Source of the DNA: Bacillus wiedmannii
Lineage (GTDB): Bacteria > Bacillota > Bacilli > Bacillales > Bacillaceae_G
Assembly: GCF_001583695.1 (NCBI RefSeq)
Contig: NZ_LOBC01000010.1
Location: 62,001-126,000, forward strand
Direction of reading: 5' to 3'
Length of the DNA: 64,000 nucleotides
This document shows positions 35,749 to 45,606 of the stretch, piece after piece (position 1 is the stretch's first letter; every line of letters starts with the position of its first letter). Under the pieces are notes generated by a model. The model was not told the DNA's origin and made no database searches. It saw nothing but the letters and a program-made list of their open reading frames with translations. The position numbers were made by a program, and so were the translations under genes.

Positions 35749-37722
35749 CTATCTAATGTAACGATTTTTCTTACAGAAATATAGCACACCAAACATTAGC
35801 ACAAAACCAGTCACGTAAAAACTTGTTGTTCCGCTGCCACCAGTATTAGGAATTACCCAATTATTCTTCACATTTTTCACTGTTAGTTTTTGTGTCCTTA
35901 CCGCTTCTGTAATTTCTATTTCTATTGGATCTCTAAGTAACATATATCCGTTTGGCGCTTTTATTTCTTTAACCGTATACTTTCCAATTACTAACTGGTT
36001 GGAAATCACCTTTCCTTTTTCATCCGTTGTTAATCTAGTAACTTCTTTACCTTCTTTATCTAATACTTGAAATACAGCGCCTTTTAGTTTTAAATTAATA
36101 TCCTTATCATCAACTTTCTCAATTTCAAATTGCCCAGTCGGGTCTGGTAATTTCTTATTCCCTATTTTAATTTCTACTACTGTATCTTTTTCTATTTTTA
36201 CAGCTATTTTATCTTTTAATAATTCATAACCTTTAGGCGCTTCTACTTCCACTAGAGTATAGTTACCTATTGGCAATTCTTTTGATATTGCTTCTCCTTC
36301 TTCATTTGTTACTAGATCTCCAACTACTTTTCCTTTTGAATCTTCAATTTTAAACTTTGCTCCTACTAACTTTATATTTTTATCTCCAGTATCTACTTTC
36401 ACTAGCTTCATTTTCCCCATTGGATCTGGTAATTTCTTATTTCCTATTTTAATTTCTACTACTGTATCTTTTTCTACTTTTATAGCTATTTTATCTTTTA
36501 ATAATTCATAACCTTTAGGCGCTTCTGTTTCCACTAGAGTATAGTTACCTATTGGTAATTCTTTTGATATCGCTTCTCCTTTTTCATCTGTTACAAACTC
36601 ACTAACTACTTTTTTATTTGAATCTTCAATATGAAACTTTGCTCCAAGCAACTTTTTATTATCATTATTACTATCTACTTTTTTTATCTTTACTTTTCCT
36701 GTACTAGGTTTGTTCCATAGTTGCCAGTTAAATTTGAAATTGTGAAATTCAAATCCACCAGTTTGTTGTACTGCACCGACAAATGCTTGTCCATTAATCG
36801 AACCGCCTTTTGTTTCTAATACAGCATTTGGAGCAAACACACTCCCAACGACACCATATCCCTCTGTTGTGATCTTTTTTGCATTAGGAAAAACCCAAAT
36901 CACCTTCCCGTATAACTCAGTGAACGGTGATTTAGGAGAATAGGGTTGTGATGTAGGAATGATATCCGTAGCCCTTCCAATATTGTTCGTGTCATATAGA
37001 ATGGACCCATTTTTAAATGTAACCTCTATTGCATCCGAATACATAACAATAAAATCTTTATCCTTAGCATTGGGTAAAAATACATCTCTTATATCTAAAT
37101 TGATTTTCCCTACCAATTCTGATGAAACATAAATATTAGGATTGTTTATATCTTTTCCAATACCATAACTCATATTTGAAATTGGGGTATCCGTTTTATA
37201 TTGACCTGCATTTTTACTGACTTGGTTGGCTATGTTGCGAAATTCATTAAATTTCGCATCAATTTCTAGTTTTTCTTTATAAACGATACGATCATAATAA
37301 GATTGTATGATACGATCTGGATCACTCTCTTTTGTCATTACGACTATTCCGTTTTGAATAATAAAAGATTCCTCTCTTGATTTTTTAAATTTTCCAGACA
37401 ATAACAAGGATGGATATCCCTCATCACTCCATTTTTCACCTACTATATTAGATGTTCCTGCTGCTGCACCTACAATCGTATAACCTGATGCATCCATATC
37501 ACCTTGAACTGCGATTGCTCCTTCAATGTCGCCACCTACTGCTATATGGTTACCAAAGACAACAGCATTATAACGCGATATATCCCCTAGACCTTCTAAG
37601 TTAGTCGTGGATCCATATGCTTCTTTTGGTGCATATACGACAAAACTTACACATAACATTAACAAAACCATAAAATGAATACTTACCAACTTTAATTGTA
37701 ACCTCAATTCCTTTGTTCCCAC
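35749..37722 (-). CDS. bcpB: Minor (tip) pilin BcpB
   Basis: 657 residues with a GTG start. N-terminal signal peptide, then a choice-of-anchor A domain (about 45-330, starting YNAVVFGNHIAVGGDIEG). Three SpaA/Cna-B type repeats of about 85 residues follow (KVKIKKVDSNNDNKK, KMKLVKVDTGDKN, QFEIEKVDDKDIN), each able to form an isopeptide bond. The sorting signal is IPNTG with membrane helix and KKNR tail. In B. cereus the IPNTG signal of BcpB is used by SrtD to cap BcpA fibres. Third gene of the pilus operon; two of the repeats are nearly identical at DNA level. Confidence 0.92.
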   Translation of the reverse strand: MGTKELRLQLKLVSIHFMVLLMLCVSFVVYAPKEAYGSTTNLEGLGDISRYNAVVFGNHIAVGGDIEGAIAVQGDMDASGYTIVGAAAGTSNIVGEKWSDEGYPSLLLSGKFKKSREESFIIQNGIVVMTKESDPDRIIQSYYDRIVYKEKLEIDAKFNEFRNIANQVSKNAGQYKTDTPISNMSYGIGKDINNPNIYVSSELVGKINLDIRDVFLPNAKDKDFIVMYSDAIEVTFKNGSILYDTNNIGRATDIIPTSQPYSPKSPFTELYGKVIWVFPNAKKITTEGYGVVGSVFAPNAVLETKGGSINGQAFVGAVQQTGGFEFHNFKFNWQLWNKPSTGKVKIKKVDSNNDNKKLLGAKFHIEDSNKKVVSEFVTDEKGEAISKELPIGNYTLVETEAPKGYELLKDKIAIKVEKDTVVEIKIGNKKLPDPMGKMKLVKVDTGDKNIKLVGAKFKIEDSKGKVVGDLVTNEEGEAISKELPIGNYTLVEVEAPKGYELLKDKIAVKIEKDTVVEIKIGNKKLPDPTGQFEIEKVDDKDINLKLKGAVFQVLDKEGKEVTRLTTDEKGKVISNQLVIGKYTVKEIKAPNGYMLLRDPIEIEITEAVRTQKLTVKNVKNNWVIPNTGGSGTTSFYVTGFVLMFGVLYFCKKNRYIR

Positions 37723-37860
37723 CTTTACCGTATTTTTTCTACAGTCGAATAAAGTGAAACTTCTTTCAGTGAGGATTTACTTCATCCTCTATATACCTTC
37801 TTTGCTTATCTCTGGATTTTCGGTCCCACTGCCCATTAATACAGGATAAATAAATTCATT

Positions 37861-38664
37861 CTATCGAGTTAATTTTTTCTTATAAATTGCGACTAGTAAC
37901 ACACATAATAATAGGATTAAGACTACTACGGTCCACTTATTAAACATAAATATCTCTTTACGCATTTTTTGTTTTTCTTTCTCGTTAAACTCCACACGCT
38001 CACCTCGAACCAGTAATCTATTTGTGTTTACTCCATAAGGCGTACATGTAATTAATGTTATATAATCTTTATTTTCCACAATTTTTAAATCGTCCGTTTC
38101 GTGTGGTAAAACTACTTTAATTTGATCTACTTTATAAGCAAGAACTTTGTCTAAAGAGTGAATATAAAAACGGTCTCCTTCACTCAACTTATCTAAATCT
38201 GTAAATAATTTTGCTGATGGTAAACCACGATGCCCTGTTAAAATAGTGTGCGTATTTTCTCCACCTACCGGGAGCGAAGAATAATCTAAATGACCTACCC
38301 CACGACTCAATACTTCCTCAGAGGTCCCTTGATAGATTGGTAGTTTTATATTAATTTTCGATATTTCAATATAACCCATTACATCACCTAAATTTAACGC
38401 ATCGGCATACGCTTGATGATTACTTTTTTCTTCAGAAAATGGATCTGCAAATGTTTTCATGGAAGTTTGAACTTGTTTATTATATTCGGCTGCTTCTTTT
38501 TCTCTTCGCTCGATTTCTTGCTTGTGTAGTGCTTTGATCTTCTTATCGTAAGAGCTAACCTCAGAATAATGTGCACGAGTCGCCAACCAATTACTAATAG
38601 TAGGATATAAAAAAATACCTAAACCAAATAAAAAAATACCTCCTAAAATAAGATTTCGTTTCAT
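37861..38664 (-). CDS. srtD: Pilin-specific class C sortase SrtD
   Basis: 267 residues from the ATG at 38664, which has AGAGGTGG in front. N-terminal membrane helix, coiled spacer (about 35-80, KALHKQEIERREKEAAEYN), sortase domain with catalytic His in LTGHRGLPSA, Cys in TLITCTPYG, and Arg in NRLLVRGER; a second membrane helix at the C-terminus is typical of class C pilus polymerases. It joins BcpA subunits between LPVTG and the pilin-motif Lys and attaches BcpB. Middle gene of bcpA-srtD-bcpB. Confidence 0.95.
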   Translation of the reverse strand: MKRNLILGGIFLFGLGIFLYPTISNWLATRAHYSEVSSYDKKIKALHKQEIERREKEAAEYNKQVQTSMKTFADPFSEEKSNHQAYADALNLGDVMGYIEISKINIKLPIYQGTSEEVLSRGVGHLDYSSLPVGGENTHTILTGHRGLPSAKLFTDLDKLSEGDRFYIHSLDKVLAYKVDQIKVVLPHETDDLKIVENKDYITLITCTPYGVNTNRLLVRGERVEFNEKEKQKMRKEIFMFNKWTVVVLILLLCVLLVAIYKKKLTR

Positions 38665-38756
38665 ATTTCCACCTCTGTATATACTAAAATATCGAAAAGA
38701 GGGAAGCATTTTACTTCTCCCCTTTTCACATCACATGGTTACATGTTCCTAAAACC

Positions 38757-40418
38757 TTAATTATTAGCAACCTTTTTTCTAAAGAAAACAAATGCCGCTG
38801 TAACCATTAACACAAGACCTATTACAGTAAAAAGAGTCGTTCCTATACCACCCGTAACTGGAAGCATCCATCCACTTTTATTATTTTCTATCGTTAATCT
38901 AACCGTTTGATTATTTTCGCTAATTTTTACATCAATGGGGTCTTTTAATAATTGATAAGAAGCTGTTTTACCATCTTCTTTTGTATATGTTGGTGCTTTC
39001 GTTTCGAAAATTTGATAGTCTCCATACGGAATGTTAGTCCATTTAATAACACCATTTTCACCTGATACACCAGTGACTTCTTTACCTGCCACAACAACTA
39101 TTTTCCCATTTTTATCTTTAAGTACAAACTCTGCACCTTTTAATTTCTTATTATCAGCACCATCAACTTTTGTTAACTCGATAATTCCAGTTGTCGGAAC
39201 AACAACTACAGGTTTAGATTCCTTTTCTCCAAATACATCATTTTTATTTATAAAATCAATTTTTGCTGTATTTAAAATTTCCGAACCAGATAGTACGCCT
39301 TCTTTTACTTGTGATTTAATTTGTAAATGAAATTCTTTTTTACCATCTAACTTTGTGAAATCTTTTACTGTGGCTGTTACTTTTTGGCCTTCTACAGCTA
39401 CCTCTACAATGCTTGCATTTACTTCCGCTCCATCAATTTTCACAACTGGTTTTCCTTGAATCATTAAACGATTGTCTAAAGTATCTGTTACTACATATTT
39501 TTTGTATTCTTTAATGTCTTCTGGAATTAATGTTTTGATATCATAATTGTAATTAGTTAACGGATTAATTGGTAACGCTTCCAAATCCCCGTTAATCTTT
39601 TTATCAATATTTGGTTCTTCATAGTTTTGCACTTCTACTTTAACTACTGTACCAGAAGTAATTGTTCCATCTTCGTTGATAGTTCCGGAGGTCTTTATAA
39701 AAAACTCGTGTTTAGTCGGATCTAGTACATACCCTTTCGGCGCTTTTGTCTCTTGGAAATAGTATTCCCCATACCCTAATCCTTGCACGCGAATATGCCC
39801 ATTACCATCTGTTGCTAACTCTTTTTTCACTTCTGTACCATCTTTTTTAAATAAAGAGAATACTGCACCTGCTAATGCTTTTTCATTTGCACCAGTCTTT
39901 ACTAAATCAACTGCACCACGTTTAATCTCATTTTTCGGATACATATGAACATCATAGTTTAGCACCTTACCCTCTTTATTCGTTAAAGGAATATCCACTG
40001 TATACGTATTTGGATTTAGGTTAACATGCGGAGGTCCTGCCACTTCTTTCACTTCATAACGTCCTAGCGGCAGTTCTTTTAATACAGCTTGTCCGTTATC
40101 ATCTGTTACTACTTGAGTTGGAGTTGCTCCTATTACAGGCTTCACATCTTCTTTCACGATTTTCCCATCGTTTGAAATTTTTTCAAACGACGCAACCCTT
40201 TTCACTTCAAACGTTACACCTTTTAACGGTTTCGCATTTGTTGGTACCTCTTGATTTGCAGAGCCATCACCTTCTAGCCCCGGTGCGCCATCTTTTTCTT
40301 GTTCATATTTATGAATCGTTAAAGTACCTTTGGATGGTGAAGCTGCCTTTACTAATACACTAGACCATGTAGAAAATGTTAAGAAAAATACTAAAAGCAC
40401 ACTAAATATTTTTTTCAT
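38757..40418 (-). CDS. bcpA: Major pilin BcpA
   Basis: 553 residues from the ATG at 40418 behind AGGGGAT. With this start, the YPK pilin-motif lysine is residue 162 (HMYPKNE) and LPVTG threonine is 522, both as established for B. cereus BcpA, which confirms the start. Signal peptide (about 1-25), Cna-B/SpaA-type domains beginning KGTLTIHKYEQ, RGAVDLVKTG and IIELTKVDG, and a Collagen-binding-like domain with TNYNYDIKTLIPEDI. SrtD polymerises it, and sortase A anchors the fibre to the wall. First gene of the operon. Confidence 0.96.
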   Translation of the reverse strand: MKKIFSVLLVFFLTFSTWSSVLVKAASPSKGTLTIHKYEQEKDGAPGLEGDGSANQEVPTNAKPLKGVTFEVKRVASFEKISNDGKIVKEDVKPVIGATPTQVVTDDNGQAVLKELPLGRYEVKEVAGPPHVNLNPNTYTVDIPLTNKEGKVLNYDVHMYPKNEIKRGAVDLVKTGANEKALAGAVFSLFKKDGTEVKKELATDGNGHIRVQGLGYGEYYFQETKAPKGYVLDPTKHEFFIKTSGTINEDGTITSGTVVKVEVQNYEEPNIDKKINGDLEALPINPLTNYNYDIKTLIPEDIKEYKKYVVTDTLDNRLMIQGKPVVKIDGAEVNASIVEVAVEGQKVTATVKDFTKLDGKKEFHLQIKSQVKEGVLSGSEILNTAKIDFINKNDVFGEKESKPVVVVPTTGIIELTKVDGADNKKLKGAEFVLKDKNGKIVVVAGKEVTGVSGENGVIKWTNIPYGDYQIFETKAPTYTKEDGKTASYQLLKDPIDVKISENNQTVRLTIENNKSGWMLPVTGGIGTTLFTVIGLVLMVTAAFVFFRKKVANN

Positions 40419-40986
40419 TTCTCTTATCCCCTTTACAACTTCTATCATTTTAAAAATCCCTTTATTACTATTACCCTCTTAAAAGCAATAGTGTGCCAAG
40501 TACCAGATTTAAACGAGTAACCTAAAACATAGTCGTCCAACAATCCATTGTTTACAAACACTTATTCACTCTACTTATTTTCTATTATTACGTTGTTTCT
40601 CCGTATGATATATGTAGTTTTCTCCTGAATTACACTTATATCTCTACTTCAAAAATCGTTACACATTTACTTCTATCGCTAATTTTCATTAATTACTTCA
40701 CTTCAATTCATTAATCTCTCCCCTCCTATCCCTATTTAAAATCCAATCTTAATCATTTTTGATACATATAAGCAATGAACAACGAATAAGTGTGACAATT
40801 CATATTTTACGTTACACCCTAAAACTATTACCTGTATATTCAAATAATATGTGCTATTCATGTTAAATTATGGTATTATTCTTAGAAGTTTATAATTTTT
40901 ATAGATAAAGTTTTTCCGTTTCTACATATGAAAGAAAGGAATATATAAACATTCAACTAATACGCACAACTGTAAGGAGGAATAAT
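40419..40986. promoter_or_regulatory. Divergent control region between pilus operon and AraC regulator
   Basis: About 570 AT-rich bases with no convincing gene. Both the bcpA promoter and that of the AraC-type gene must lie here. GTAAGGAGG precedes the regulator's ATG. I could not place promoters or operators with confidence. Confidence 0.5.
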
Positions 40987-42213
40987 ATGACTAAAAAGCT
41001 CAGTCTAGTTGAGATAGAGTACATTTGTAATATGTTTTTCCGATATTTTGAAATTCCAGTTTGTTTTTTAGATTGTAACAAAAATATTCTTTTAGAATTT
41101 ACATCAAAAGATGATTCACATTCGTTTTATAAATCAAAAATAGAACAGTTACATGTGCTTTTTCAAAAAAATGATTCATATAATTCGCCTATCTTCAGAA
41201 CTCACCAATATTTAGGGCACTTCATTTTAATTCACATAAAGAGCCATTATATGGTGAACGGTACTGTTATTATTGGGCCCTTGACACATGTAAATTTTTC
41301 TACAAGTAAAACGGATAGTAACCTTAATTTTATTTCGAATTATAAAAGAACAAGAGACCATTATTTTTCATTGTCAGTCAAAGATCAAAATTTCTTTGTA
41401 AATATAGCAATATTGTTCTATAACATTCTCTATAAAAAAAATTCAGATGTAAGTACCTTTTCAAATAACAGTGACTCATTTCATGTAAGTCATAGCAGTA
41501 TCTTAAACGAGGATGTATATATTTCAATGCAAAAAAACAAATCCATCTGTCATAATTTGTATATAGAGAACCAACTACTTGGAGCTATAGAAAACGGGGA
41601 TAAAGAAAGCGTACTCAAATATTATTATGAATTCCAACAAGAGACTCTTTCATCCTTATCTTCATTCCATCAATTAAGACGTCATAAAAACATTTGTATT
41701 TCATCCATCACACTTGCTACTAGATATGCGATAAAAGGAGGACTTCCTTCCGGGATTGCTTACAAGATTTATGATCTATACATCCAAAAGACAGAGGATT
41801 TAAAAGACGCAGAATCTGTTTGGGATTTATTAAGGAATGTTTTCTATACTTTTGCAGACCGTGTAAAAGCACAAAAAGTACAGAAACACTCAAAGACTAT
41901 CGCTATTTGCAAAAACTATATTTTTGAAAATATTTACAATCAAATATCTGTTAAACAACTTGCTAAATTTGCAAACGTAAATTCGGATTATTTATCTATA
42001 TTATTCAAAAAAGAAGTCGGTATTTCATTAATTGAGTACATTCAACGTGAACGAATTGAAGAAGCAAAAAAATTATTAACTTTCACAACCTATCCCTTAT
42101 CAGACATATGTGCTTCACTCAACTTTAGTGATCAAAGCTATTTTACTAAAATTTTTAAAAAATTCACTAACGAAACACCTGGTAAATATCGAAAATCTCA
42201 TGTTGTCATATAG
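40987..42213 (+). CDS. AraC-family regulator, probably of the adjacent surface pilus genes
   Basis: 408 residues. N-terminal about 290 residues of sensing region with no clear family, starting MTKKLSLVEIEYICNMFF. The C-terminal AraC double HTH spans about 310-405: NQISVKQLAKFANVNSDYLS, then ICASLNFSDQSYFTKIFKKF and TPGKYR. Length and context match the AraC regulators found next to surface-antigen genes in Gram-positive cocci (YSIRK-adjacent type). It is divergent from bcpA, hence the proposed target. A terminator follows the stop. Confidence 0.85.
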   Translation: MTKKLSLVEIEYICNMFFRYFEIPVCFLDCNKNILLEFTSKDDSHSFYKSKIEQLHVLFQKNDSYNSPIFRTHQYLGHFILIHIKSHYMVNGTVIIGPLTHVNFSTSKTDSNLNFISNYKRTRDHYFSLSVKDQNFFVNIAILFYNILYKKNSDVSTFSNNSDSFHVSHSSILNEDVYISMQKNKSICHNLYIENQLLGAIENGDKESVLKYYYEFQQETLSSLSSFHQLRRHKNICISSITLATRYAIKGGLPSGIAYKIYDLYIQKTEDLKDAESVWDLLRNVFYTFADRVKAQKVQKHSKTIAICKNYIFENIYNQISVKQLAKFANVNSDYLSILFKKEVGISLIEYIQRERIEEAKKLLTFTTYPLSDICASLNFSDQSYFTKIFKKFTNETPGKYRKSHVVI

Positions 42214-42323
42214 AGTTAAACTTTCATTAAAACAAAGTGTTTCTAGTAACTTATCAATGGCAGATTAGAATTACTTCCACACCCATGACCTTTTGAATTT
42301 AGGCTATTTTTAAAGCAAAAAAA

Positions 42324-42370
42324 CACGTTACTATTCTTTTATTTGAATGAGAATAGTAACGTGCTTTATA
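42324..42370 (+). terminator. Terminator of AraC-type gene
   Basis: Perfect 14-base arms CACGTTACTATTCT / AGAATAGTAACGTG about 110 bases past the stop, followed by CTTTAT. Confidence 0.7.
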
Positions 42371-42511
42371 TGTAATGTAGGTCTGTAGGCAAAATAGCGT
42401 CCAAGCACAAATTTTTATAGAAGCAAAATACACTACTTAAATACTAAAATCTTATTAAGTAAAAAATTCATCTAATAATTATTGTGTGAGAAATAATCCC
42501 TACTATTATTT

Positions 42512-43322
42512 TTATATCTTTCTAAATTTGCGAGCCAAAGTGAGTACTGTACCTGCAATAACCATCCATATGCCCATTGTTGCACTGTTAGTTGTACTGG
42601 CACCCGTGTTGGGAAGCTCTTTATATGTAGATTCTTTTTTATCAGAATTAATGCTGTTCGGGATATTACCGTTATTAGTAATACCTTTAGCTTTGCTAGT
42701 GTCTTTATCCTTCACTAATACTTTTTGTATTGCATGTACCTCATTACCTACAGAATCTGTTACTGTGTACGTTAATACGTAAGTACCTGCTTTAGAGGTA
42801 TTCATTTCACCATTAAGTTTTACTTTAGAAGTAAGATCACCGTCTTCTTTATCGATAGCTAATACTTTTTCCAATGGATCGAATGAATCTCCTACGTGAA
42901 TTGTCGCTCCAACAGGCACTGTTAATGTAGGCTTTAAATCTAATAATACCCTTTTTATCTACATGAGCAGTCAATTGGTGTCCGTATACTTCTTTACCTT
43001 CATATATTTGTTGCATACGCACAAGTGTAGTCCCATCATAAGAACCACGTTTTTGAATAACTTCGTAGTCTACCCCTTCGTCTCCACTAACTTGTTTTGG
43101 TGACAAAGCATGCTCCGTCTTTTCCTTAAGCGCATCTTTCACTACGTTCTCAGGCATCTTTTGTCATGGTTGTGTAAGTTCACCTGAACGGAACGAATCC
43201 CCTTGAATTTCAACTTGCATTTGACTCTTTTCCTCTGCATAACCTACTCCATATGGTGTCACAGTTGTTAAGGCCAATCCTGTTGTTAAAGCAACTATAG
43301 CTATTTCTTTTTTATTATTCAT
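42512..43322 (-). pseudogene. Remnant of LPXTG-anchored M4-type neutral protease
   Basis: From the ATG at 43322, a signal peptide (NNKKEIAIVALTTGLALTTV) and the start of a thermolysin-family propeptide are readable. A TGA at 43164-43166 interrupts it before QKMPENVVKDALKEK. The propeptide ends at HVDKKG near 42965. The sequence then jumps, in a different frame, into DLKPTLTVPVGATIHVGDSF, a DUF5011-like bacterial Ig domain, and finally LPNTG with a membrane helix and basic tail. The whole catalytic domain (no HEXXH) is missing. A large internal deletion plus a nonsense change explains it. Confidence 0.85.
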
Positions 43323-43419
43323 GTTATTTTCCTCGTATAATTTCTTAAAATATGAAACTGCTTAAATGTATTCCTATCAAAAATAAAAAGTACATCACAT
43401 TACGCAAAACTGTATTATA

Positions 43420-43456
43420 AAAAGATGACTTCTGTCATCAACAAAAGTCACCTCTT
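43420..43456 (-). terminator. Terminator of the 43522-43896 gene
   Basis: AAGAGGTGACTT / AAGTCATCTTTT on the minus strand with a T5 run, about 65 bases past the stop codon. Confidence 0.6.
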
Positions 43457-43521
43457 CAATATGTCATATCCCTAATATGTTTTTAATGCATACTTTCTAT
43501 ATGAAAAAGAAAAAGTATTCT

Positions 43522-43896
43522 TTAACGAGCGTTTTGCAATACTTTTATTAGGTCATTTATATTTTCAACTTTTTGCTGAAATTGATCAAATCTGCTATGT
43601 AGCAATGATGGATTCTTGTCTTCAGTTGAAATAACTTTTTTTAATTCCTCTTCTAATTTATCATATGTATCAAAGAAATTATCAAATTCTACACTTACAA
43701 GTTCTTCATTTTCACGATAAAATCTTTTTGATTCTATATATGTCATATATGATTTATTTAAAAATCCTAATGAAATAAAATATTTAGAAGTGTTTTCTTG
43801 ATAAATAGCAATATCACATGCTATTTTAATATCAGAATAAGTTTTTTGAACGAAACAATGCAATTCAAAAATCTTAAACTTTAATCCATTATTCAT
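43522..43896 (-). CDS. Hypothetical helical protein
   Basis: 124 residues from the ATG at 43896, preceded by GGGAGGGGATG. Soluble and predicted mostly helical, with a likely coiled coil near 75-120 (DTYDKLEEELKKVIS, FDQFQQKVENINDLIKVLQ). No family recognised and no operon partner. Confidence in the gene is good, in function none. Confidence 0.6.
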   Translation of the reverse strand: MNNGLKFKIFELHCFVQKTYSDIKIACDIAIYQENTSKYFISLGFLNKSYMTYIESKRFYRENEELVSVEFDNFFDTYDKLEEELKKVISTEDKNPSLLHSRFDQFQQKVENINDLIKVLQNAR

Positions 43897-44004
43897 TTCA
43901 TCCCCTCCCATCCTATCTATTCTACATAAAAAAAGAATATTATACAAAGTAAAATATCAATATAGTACAAAAATAAAAAGCGAAAGAATAATCCCTTCCG
44001 CTTT

Positions 44005-44853
44005 TTATAGCAAAACATACATTTCAAATTGTGCTAAAGAATTCTTTTCAAATCCAGTTTTCTTTAAAAATCCTTCTAGTAAATTGTTTTTTGGAAATCC
44101 AATTGATAAACTTGATACATGTAAGCTTTCTTTTGCTACTTGTAATAATTTTGATCCAATACCACGATTTCTATAGTCTTTGTCTACGAAAAGAAAACTA
44201 ATTTTACCTTGTTCATTCACACATATAGCACTCTTTAAATCATTATCGACATATGCGCCGTAAAATTTATTATTTGTTTTTTCGATATAATCCATATCAT
44301 TTTGCCAATTTATATGGAAGTGTAACCATTTCTGAACTTCAAGTTTAAAAGATGGAAAATCTAATTGTTTTACTTCAATTCCCTTACAATCTTTATTAAT
44401 TATTTTAGTCATATCTTTTAAATTATAATAAGATAGATCGTACACTTTTTCATAGCCTAATTTCGTATAAAAATGAATCGCTCGGTCATTGCCTACAATG
44501 ACTTCAAGAAAAAGTTGCTTACACTCATTTTGAAGCGCCTCTTCTTTATGCAGTTCAAATAACTGTGGACTCACACCAATACCACGGTAATTAGGATGCA
44601 CTGCTAATGTTCCACAGCGCATTGTTTTTATGTTTTCATAATCCTTTATCCCGCCAAGTATTACACCAACAGATTTGGCATCGTCTAAAGCAAGAAAGGA
44701 ATGTTTTAGTGAATTCCCTTCTGGTCCAAAAAATCTTTTTATAAAATCTTCTTTTGAAACTTCCATTTTAATAATGTAATCTGAAAATCCATCTTTAAAT
44801 GCTTCATATACTAAATCTATACTTACTTCACTGCATCTTTTGTATTGAATCAT
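44005..44853 (-). CDS. Two-domain GNAT N-acetyltransferase
   Basis: 282 residues holding two GNAT folds. The first has the acetyl-CoA loop HPNYRGIGVSPQLFELH (about 88-105). The second is shorter, with DKDYRNRGIGSKLLQVAKE (about 225-243). Pseudo-dimeric GNAT proteins of this kind acetylate amines or small antibiotics, substrate unknown. GGAGG precedes the ATG. Confidence 0.88.
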   Translation of the reverse strand: MIQYKRCSEVSIDLVYEAFKDGFSDYIIKMEVSKEDFIKRFFGPEGNSLKHSFLALDDAKSVGVILGGIKDYENIKTMRCGTLAVHPNYRGIGVSPQLFELHKEEALQNECKQLFLEVIVGNDRAIHFYTKLGYEKVYDLSYYNLKDMTKIINKDCKGIEVKQLDFPSFKLEVQKWLHFHINWQNDMDYIEKTNNKFYGAYVDNDLKSAICVNEQGKISFLFVDKDYRNRGIGSKLLQVAKESLHVSSLSIGFPKNNLLEGFLKKTGFEKNSLAQFEMYVLL

Positions 44854-44955
44854 ATAAAATTATCCTCCACTTACTCGTGTTAAACTTAACGTCCAAATAC
44901 ATGAAATGTACTAGTTCCACTCTACCCATTATTCTTTAATTATTAACTCTGCCAC

Positions 44956-45591
44956 TTAATTTGAAATGAACGGACACTTTCCTACATATCTCTCACTGTT
45001 AATTTGTTTTATAACAAACGGTGCAATATCCCCATTTTGTATTTTGATTCCTGGCATATCTACTAAACTCTCTTTTATATTTCCAATGCCCTCCCCTTTC
45101 ATAACAAATGGTAATCTAACAATTGTCCAATCTACTTCACTACTTTGGATAATTTGTAATTCTTTATATTTATCTTGCATCATTTTTGATAAAAAAACTT
45201 TAAATAAGGTAGCCCCTATTTTATTTACAATTCCCTTTTGATCTCCTGTAACATTTAAAGAACCTCCGGAAATTACAATATATCTTTTTATTTCAAACTC
45301 CTTCATTGCTTCTAGAATATGATTCGTTACTGCGCTAAAAATATAAGATTCATTTTTCGGTTGACCTACCGCATTAATTACAGCTCGACAACCTTTAAGT
45401 AATTCCCGTATTGAAGCAAAATCACGTGCATCTCCATTAATAATCTCTAAATTTCCATTTGTTATTTTGATATTATTAGAATTTCTTGTTAATATTTTTA
45501 CTTGATATCCCTTTTCTAACGCTTCGTTTACAAGGAATTTCCCGGCTTTTCCGTTTGCACCTAGAATAGCTATTTTATTTGTACTTTCCAA
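44956..45591 (-). CDS. NAD(P)-binding NmrA/YwnB-like oxidoreductase
   Basis: 211 residues, TTG start preceded by GAGGGG. Rossmann motif ILGANGKAGKFLV (9-21), then VKILTRNSNNI and GDARDFASIRELLKGC, AVINAVGQP: an atypical/extended SDR of the NmrA-like group that lacks an obvious YxxxK. Such proteins bind NAD(P)H as sensors or reduce quinone-like compounds. Last gene of a four-gene minus-strand unit starting near 47640, only 15 bases after the nucleosidase stop. Confidence 0.82.
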   Translation of the reverse strand: MESTNKIAILGANGKAGKFLVNEALEKGYQVKILTRNSNNIKITNGNLEIINGDARDFASIRELLKGCRAVINAVGQPKNESYIFSAVTNHILEAMKEFEIKRYIVISGGSLNVTGDQKGIVNKIGATLFKVFLSKMMQDKYKELQIIQSSEVDWTIVRLPFVMKGEGIGNIKESLVDMPGIKIQNGDIAPFVIKQINSERYVGKCPFISN

Positions 45592-45606
45592 TATTAACCC
45601 CTCTTA

